Of a DNA stretch of 64,000 nucleotides, positions 61,745 to 64,000 are shown piece after piece. This stretch comes from Pyropia haitanensis (lineage: Eukaryota; Rhodophyta; Bangiophyceae; Bangiales; Bangiaceae). Within the stretch, counting starts at the first letter, position 1, and every line of letters begins with the position of its first letter. The position numbers and the translations under genes are program-made. The notes under the pieces are model-generated. The model was not told the DNA's origin, searched no databases, and saw nothing but the letters and a program-made list of their open reading frames with translations. The stretch is from positions 2,681,090 through 2,745,089 of the forward strand of contig SDUX01000010.1 in the NCBI GenBank assembly GCA_008729055.1, written 5' to 3'.

Positions 61745-64000
61745 CTACGAGCTTAGCCGCCGCAGCAGCGGCAGCAACCCCCGCAGCACCGGCGGGCATC
61801 CGTCCGCGAGCACACCACTCAGCACCCCCCCCAGCCCGACCGCCGCGGCGCCGCGCGCGGCGGCCAAGCCCACCGCCGCCGCTGCCGGCGGCACCGCCGT
61901 CGTGCGGTCCGTCGCAACGACGGCGCCGCCAATGACCAGGTCGCCCGAGAGCGTGTGCGGGTGGTACAGCCCGGTCGATGTGACGGGCGTGACGGCCGTC
62001 ACCGGCCGCGGGCGGCCGTCGGGTCCGACCAGCGCGTGCATGCTTGGCGTGACGACGTGGGCGGGCAGGGGCGGGCCGCCGCCGGCGACCGGCAGCAGGT
62101 GTCCCGCGCTGACAGTGAGCGTGTGGAGCGACGGCGCGCCGGCGGTGCCATTGGCGCCGCCCGCGGCCGGCGCGTCGGTGGGGGTGGCGGTCGTGATGGC
62201 GAGGAAAGGCGCCACCGCGGCCGCGTCCGCGTGAGACCACAGGTAAATGGTCGAGTAGGTGCCGTCGGCGGTGAGCACCGCGTCGCCGAGCCGCAGCTCC
62301 GCCATCCGCACCTGCCCGCGGCCCGCCACCGTCGCGGTCGCGTCGGCGGGGAAGCACGCGCCGCCAGCGTCGTCGTCGGCCGGCGACGGCGACGGTGCGC
62401 CGTCGGCGGCCGGCGACGCGGTGGGTGCGGCTGAGCCACCGCCGCCGCCGCTGCCGCCGCCACCGCCGCCGCCGCCCGCGACGGTACACGTGGGCGCCTG
62501 GCCAAACGCGGGCGACCAGCCGACCGGCCCGTTCTCCGACATTGGGTTGACCGACAAGACGCCCACGCCCGGCGTCAAGTTTGCGCCACTGCTGCAAATG
62601 GTGCCGGGGGTGCCCGCGTCATCGACCAGCATCAGCCCGCAGTAGCTGATCAGGTCGGCAGTCGAGGCGGCGCCCGCCCGCACCGGCCGCGGGAACACAA
62701 AGAGGTAGCTCATGAGCATGTCTTGCGGGGTGCCGAGGCCCCATGTGACGGGCGGCTCCTCGCCGGCGGCGTCCAGCTTGGCCGTGTCGTACTTGCCCGT
62801 CACCTCGAGGCGGTCGCCCGGTAGGAGGTCCGCCTGTTCAAACAGCGTCGGCCGCTGGTGGTCGTTGCTCCAAAACGCCGCGCCCTCGAGCGTCCGCAGG
62901 AACGTGCCGTTGCGGTACTGGTTGGTAAACAGGTACAGCGCCGTTCGGTGCGCGTGCAGCACGCTACTGTAGATGGTGAGCGGCGACGCCAGCTGGGCGG
63001 TACACTCGGCCGGGCACGCAAACGTGTAGTTGCGGTCCGACGAGATGGGCTGGCCGTCAAGCGCCACGGTCGGGTCCCCAATGTTGATCGTGCCCGCCTC
63101 CTGCGGCCGTGGCGTGTCGGTAAAGTGCAGCCGCACCGCCGAGCTGTTGTCCACCACCCCCACCAGCCCGTCGGGGTTGTCGTAGTGAACCTGCAGGATG
63201 TACGTGCGCTCCGCGTTGGAGACGGGGAAGCCCGCCTCGGGGGGCATGACCAGCGGGGTCGTGCCCGCCGCCCACCCGTACACCACGTCCCGGCACTGGG
63301 GCGACTCGTTGAGGCAGGCCTTGCCCGCTACGTAGTCCTCCCACCCGCCGTCGCGCTCGCACGAGCTGAGCACAAGGTGGTGGACGAGCCGCCCCGCCGG
63401 CGTCGACGAGTCAATCACCGCCTCGGCGGCCACGATCTGGCGGCCCGCGCCGGCGGCGTCGCCCAGGTCCACCTCAAACGAAAAGCACCCATAGTCGGTC
63501 CGGTTCGCGCTAATCTCGTACGGCGGGACGGTCAGCAGCTGCGAGGCCGTCGCGTCGGCGGGGAGCAGTCCAGACTCGGCAAGCCCCCCCGCCGCCACCG
63601 CCCGCCCGCCCGTCTGGGTCAGGTCCACCTCGGTGCCATGCCGGCGGCCGCCGTGGTAGCCAAACCCGTCTCCGTACGCGTACATGAGCACGTTGCGGCC
63701 CGCCACGACCGGCCGGTCCTGCGCCGCGTTGGCCGCCGCCAGCGGCCGGTCCACCTCGAGCGTCACCGTCCCCGCCGCCGCGTCGACCGCGCACGCGGCG
63801 AGCGTCCACGACTCGGCCGCGCACGGCGCGTCGGGCTCGGGGAAGATGGCGTCGCCGCCGGTGGACGAGCCGAGCGGCACCGCCACCGACGGCACGTGCC
63901 GATTGACCAGGGCGCACGCGGCCGGGCCCGTAAACTCGGCCGTCACGATATCCGCGCCGAGCATGGAGCCGCTCGTCGGCTCGCCAATGCCGAGGCCAAC
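61745..64000 (-). CDS. secreted DOMON / copper type II monooxygenase / Hint fusion, gene B (5' end outside the window)
   Basis: Paralog of gene A in the same orientation; the frame is open to the window edge at 64000 (VGLGIGEPTSGSMLGADI), so the signal peptide and first ~80 residues are missing. The copper ligands are all present: VHHLVLSSC, LQVHYDNPDG, HAHRTALYLF and TPQDMLMSYLFVFPR. The Hint domain starts GACFPADATATVAGRGQV and also has LTVSAGHLLPV in place of the usual T-x-x-H. The linker before the Hint domain is Gly/Ser/Pro/Ala-rich rather than Asp-rich as in A. The N-terminal DNA (63642-63997) is almost identical to gene A (57131-57486), while the Hint part is clearly more divergent. 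Presumed secreted copper enzyme with self-processing C-terminus (inference from domains). Confidence 0.88.
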   Translation of the reverse strand, partial: VGLGIGEPTSGSMLGADIVTAEFTGPAACALVNRHVPSVAVPLGSSTGGDAIFPEPDAPCAAESWTLAACAVDAAAGTVTLEVDRPLAAANAAQDRPVVAGRNVLMYAYGDGFGYHGGRRHGTEVDLTQTGGRAVAAGGLAESGLLPADATASQLLTVPPYEISANRTDYGCFSFEVDLGDAAGAGRQIVAAEAVIDSSTPAGRLVHHLVLSSCERDGGWEDYVAGKACLNESPQCRDVVYGWAAGTTPLVMPPEAGFPVSNAERTYILQVHYDNPDGLVGVVDNSSAVRLHFTDTPRPQEAGTINIGDPTVALDGQPISSDRNYTFACPAECTAQLASPLTIYSSVLHAHRTALYLFTNQYRNGTFLRTLEGAAFWSNDHQRPTLFEQADLLPGDRLEVTGKYDTAKLDAAGEEPPVTWGLGTPQDMLMSYLFVFPRPVRAGAASTADLISYCGLMLVDDAGTPGTICSSGANLTPGVGVLSVNPMSENGPVGWSPAFGQAPTCTVAGGGGGGGGSGGGGGSAAPTASPAADGAPSPSPADDDAGGACFPADATATVAGRGQVRMAELRLGDAVLTADGTYSTIYLWSHADAAAVAPFLAITTATPTDAPAAGGANGTAGAPSLHTLTVSAGHLLPVAGGGPPLPAHVVTPSMHALVGPDGRPRPVTAVTPVTSTGLYHPHTLSGDLVIGGAVVATDRTTAVPPAAAAVGLAAARGAAAVGLGGVLSGVLADGCPPVLRGLLPLLRRLSS

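Overview
The window looks like nuclear DNA of a eukaryotic alga, most likely a red alga (Porphyra/Pyropia-like). This is inferred from very high GC (well above 65% by eye, with long G and C runs), GT-AG introns, TATA boxes, no operons or Shine-Dalgarno sites, and genes with plant-like or pan-eukaryotic affinities: plant-type EB1, plant-type CCCH zinc fingers, and ORMDL ending in RIFGIN. Hedgehog-type Hint domains in a secreted protein also fit, as I recall them from red algae among other non-animal lineages. The species cannot be fixed from this sequence alone.

Layout. 394-864 (+) ORMDL; 2447-3688 (+) EB1; 4999-7056 (-) plant-type CCCH protein with a TATA box; 7057-14590 lower-GC intergenic DNA with CCAAT repeats, foldbacks and a small MITE; 14591-15691 (-) SBDS-like protein; 16928-18684 (-) four-exon parvulin with 27- and 28-nt coding exons; 20045-24057 (+) very low-complexity bromodomain protein; 25139-26541 (-) AP endonuclease/ExoIII family; 29555-31467 (-) C2H2 protein with a TATA box; 36835-37632 (+) UBP-type zinc finger; 39031-40180 (+) DUF6544-type protein; 41195-51445 (-) giant two-exon DUF6606/DUF3638/DUF3645 protein; 55162-57717 (-) and 61745-64000+ (-, cut by the window edge) two tandem paralogs of a secreted DOMON / copper type II monooxygenase / Hint fusion, flanking an unrecognised gene at 59112-60677 (+).

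Two themes stand out. First, the tandem DOMON-copper monooxygenase-Hint genes: they suggest a secreted or surface copper oxidase released or modified by Hedgehog-like self-cleavage, duplicated locally and apparently homogenised by gene conversion. This is the best candidate for an undescribed system. Second, in at least six genes the conserved reading frame changes register exactly at a C or G mononucleotide run (8-19 nt). The domains continue perfectly on both sides, so these are probably homopolymer length errors in the assembly, but length-variable coding runs are possible.

Most genes encode housekeeping functions (sphingolipid control, microtubule tips, RNA binding, ribosome maturation, prolyl isomerisation, chromatin, DNA repair, ubiquitin recognition) and are not functionally clustered. 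The exception is the DOMON-monooxygenase-Hint locus. Genes sit in the GC-richest DNA; the longer gaps are lower in GC and hold palindromes, foldbacks and no coding sequence that I could support.
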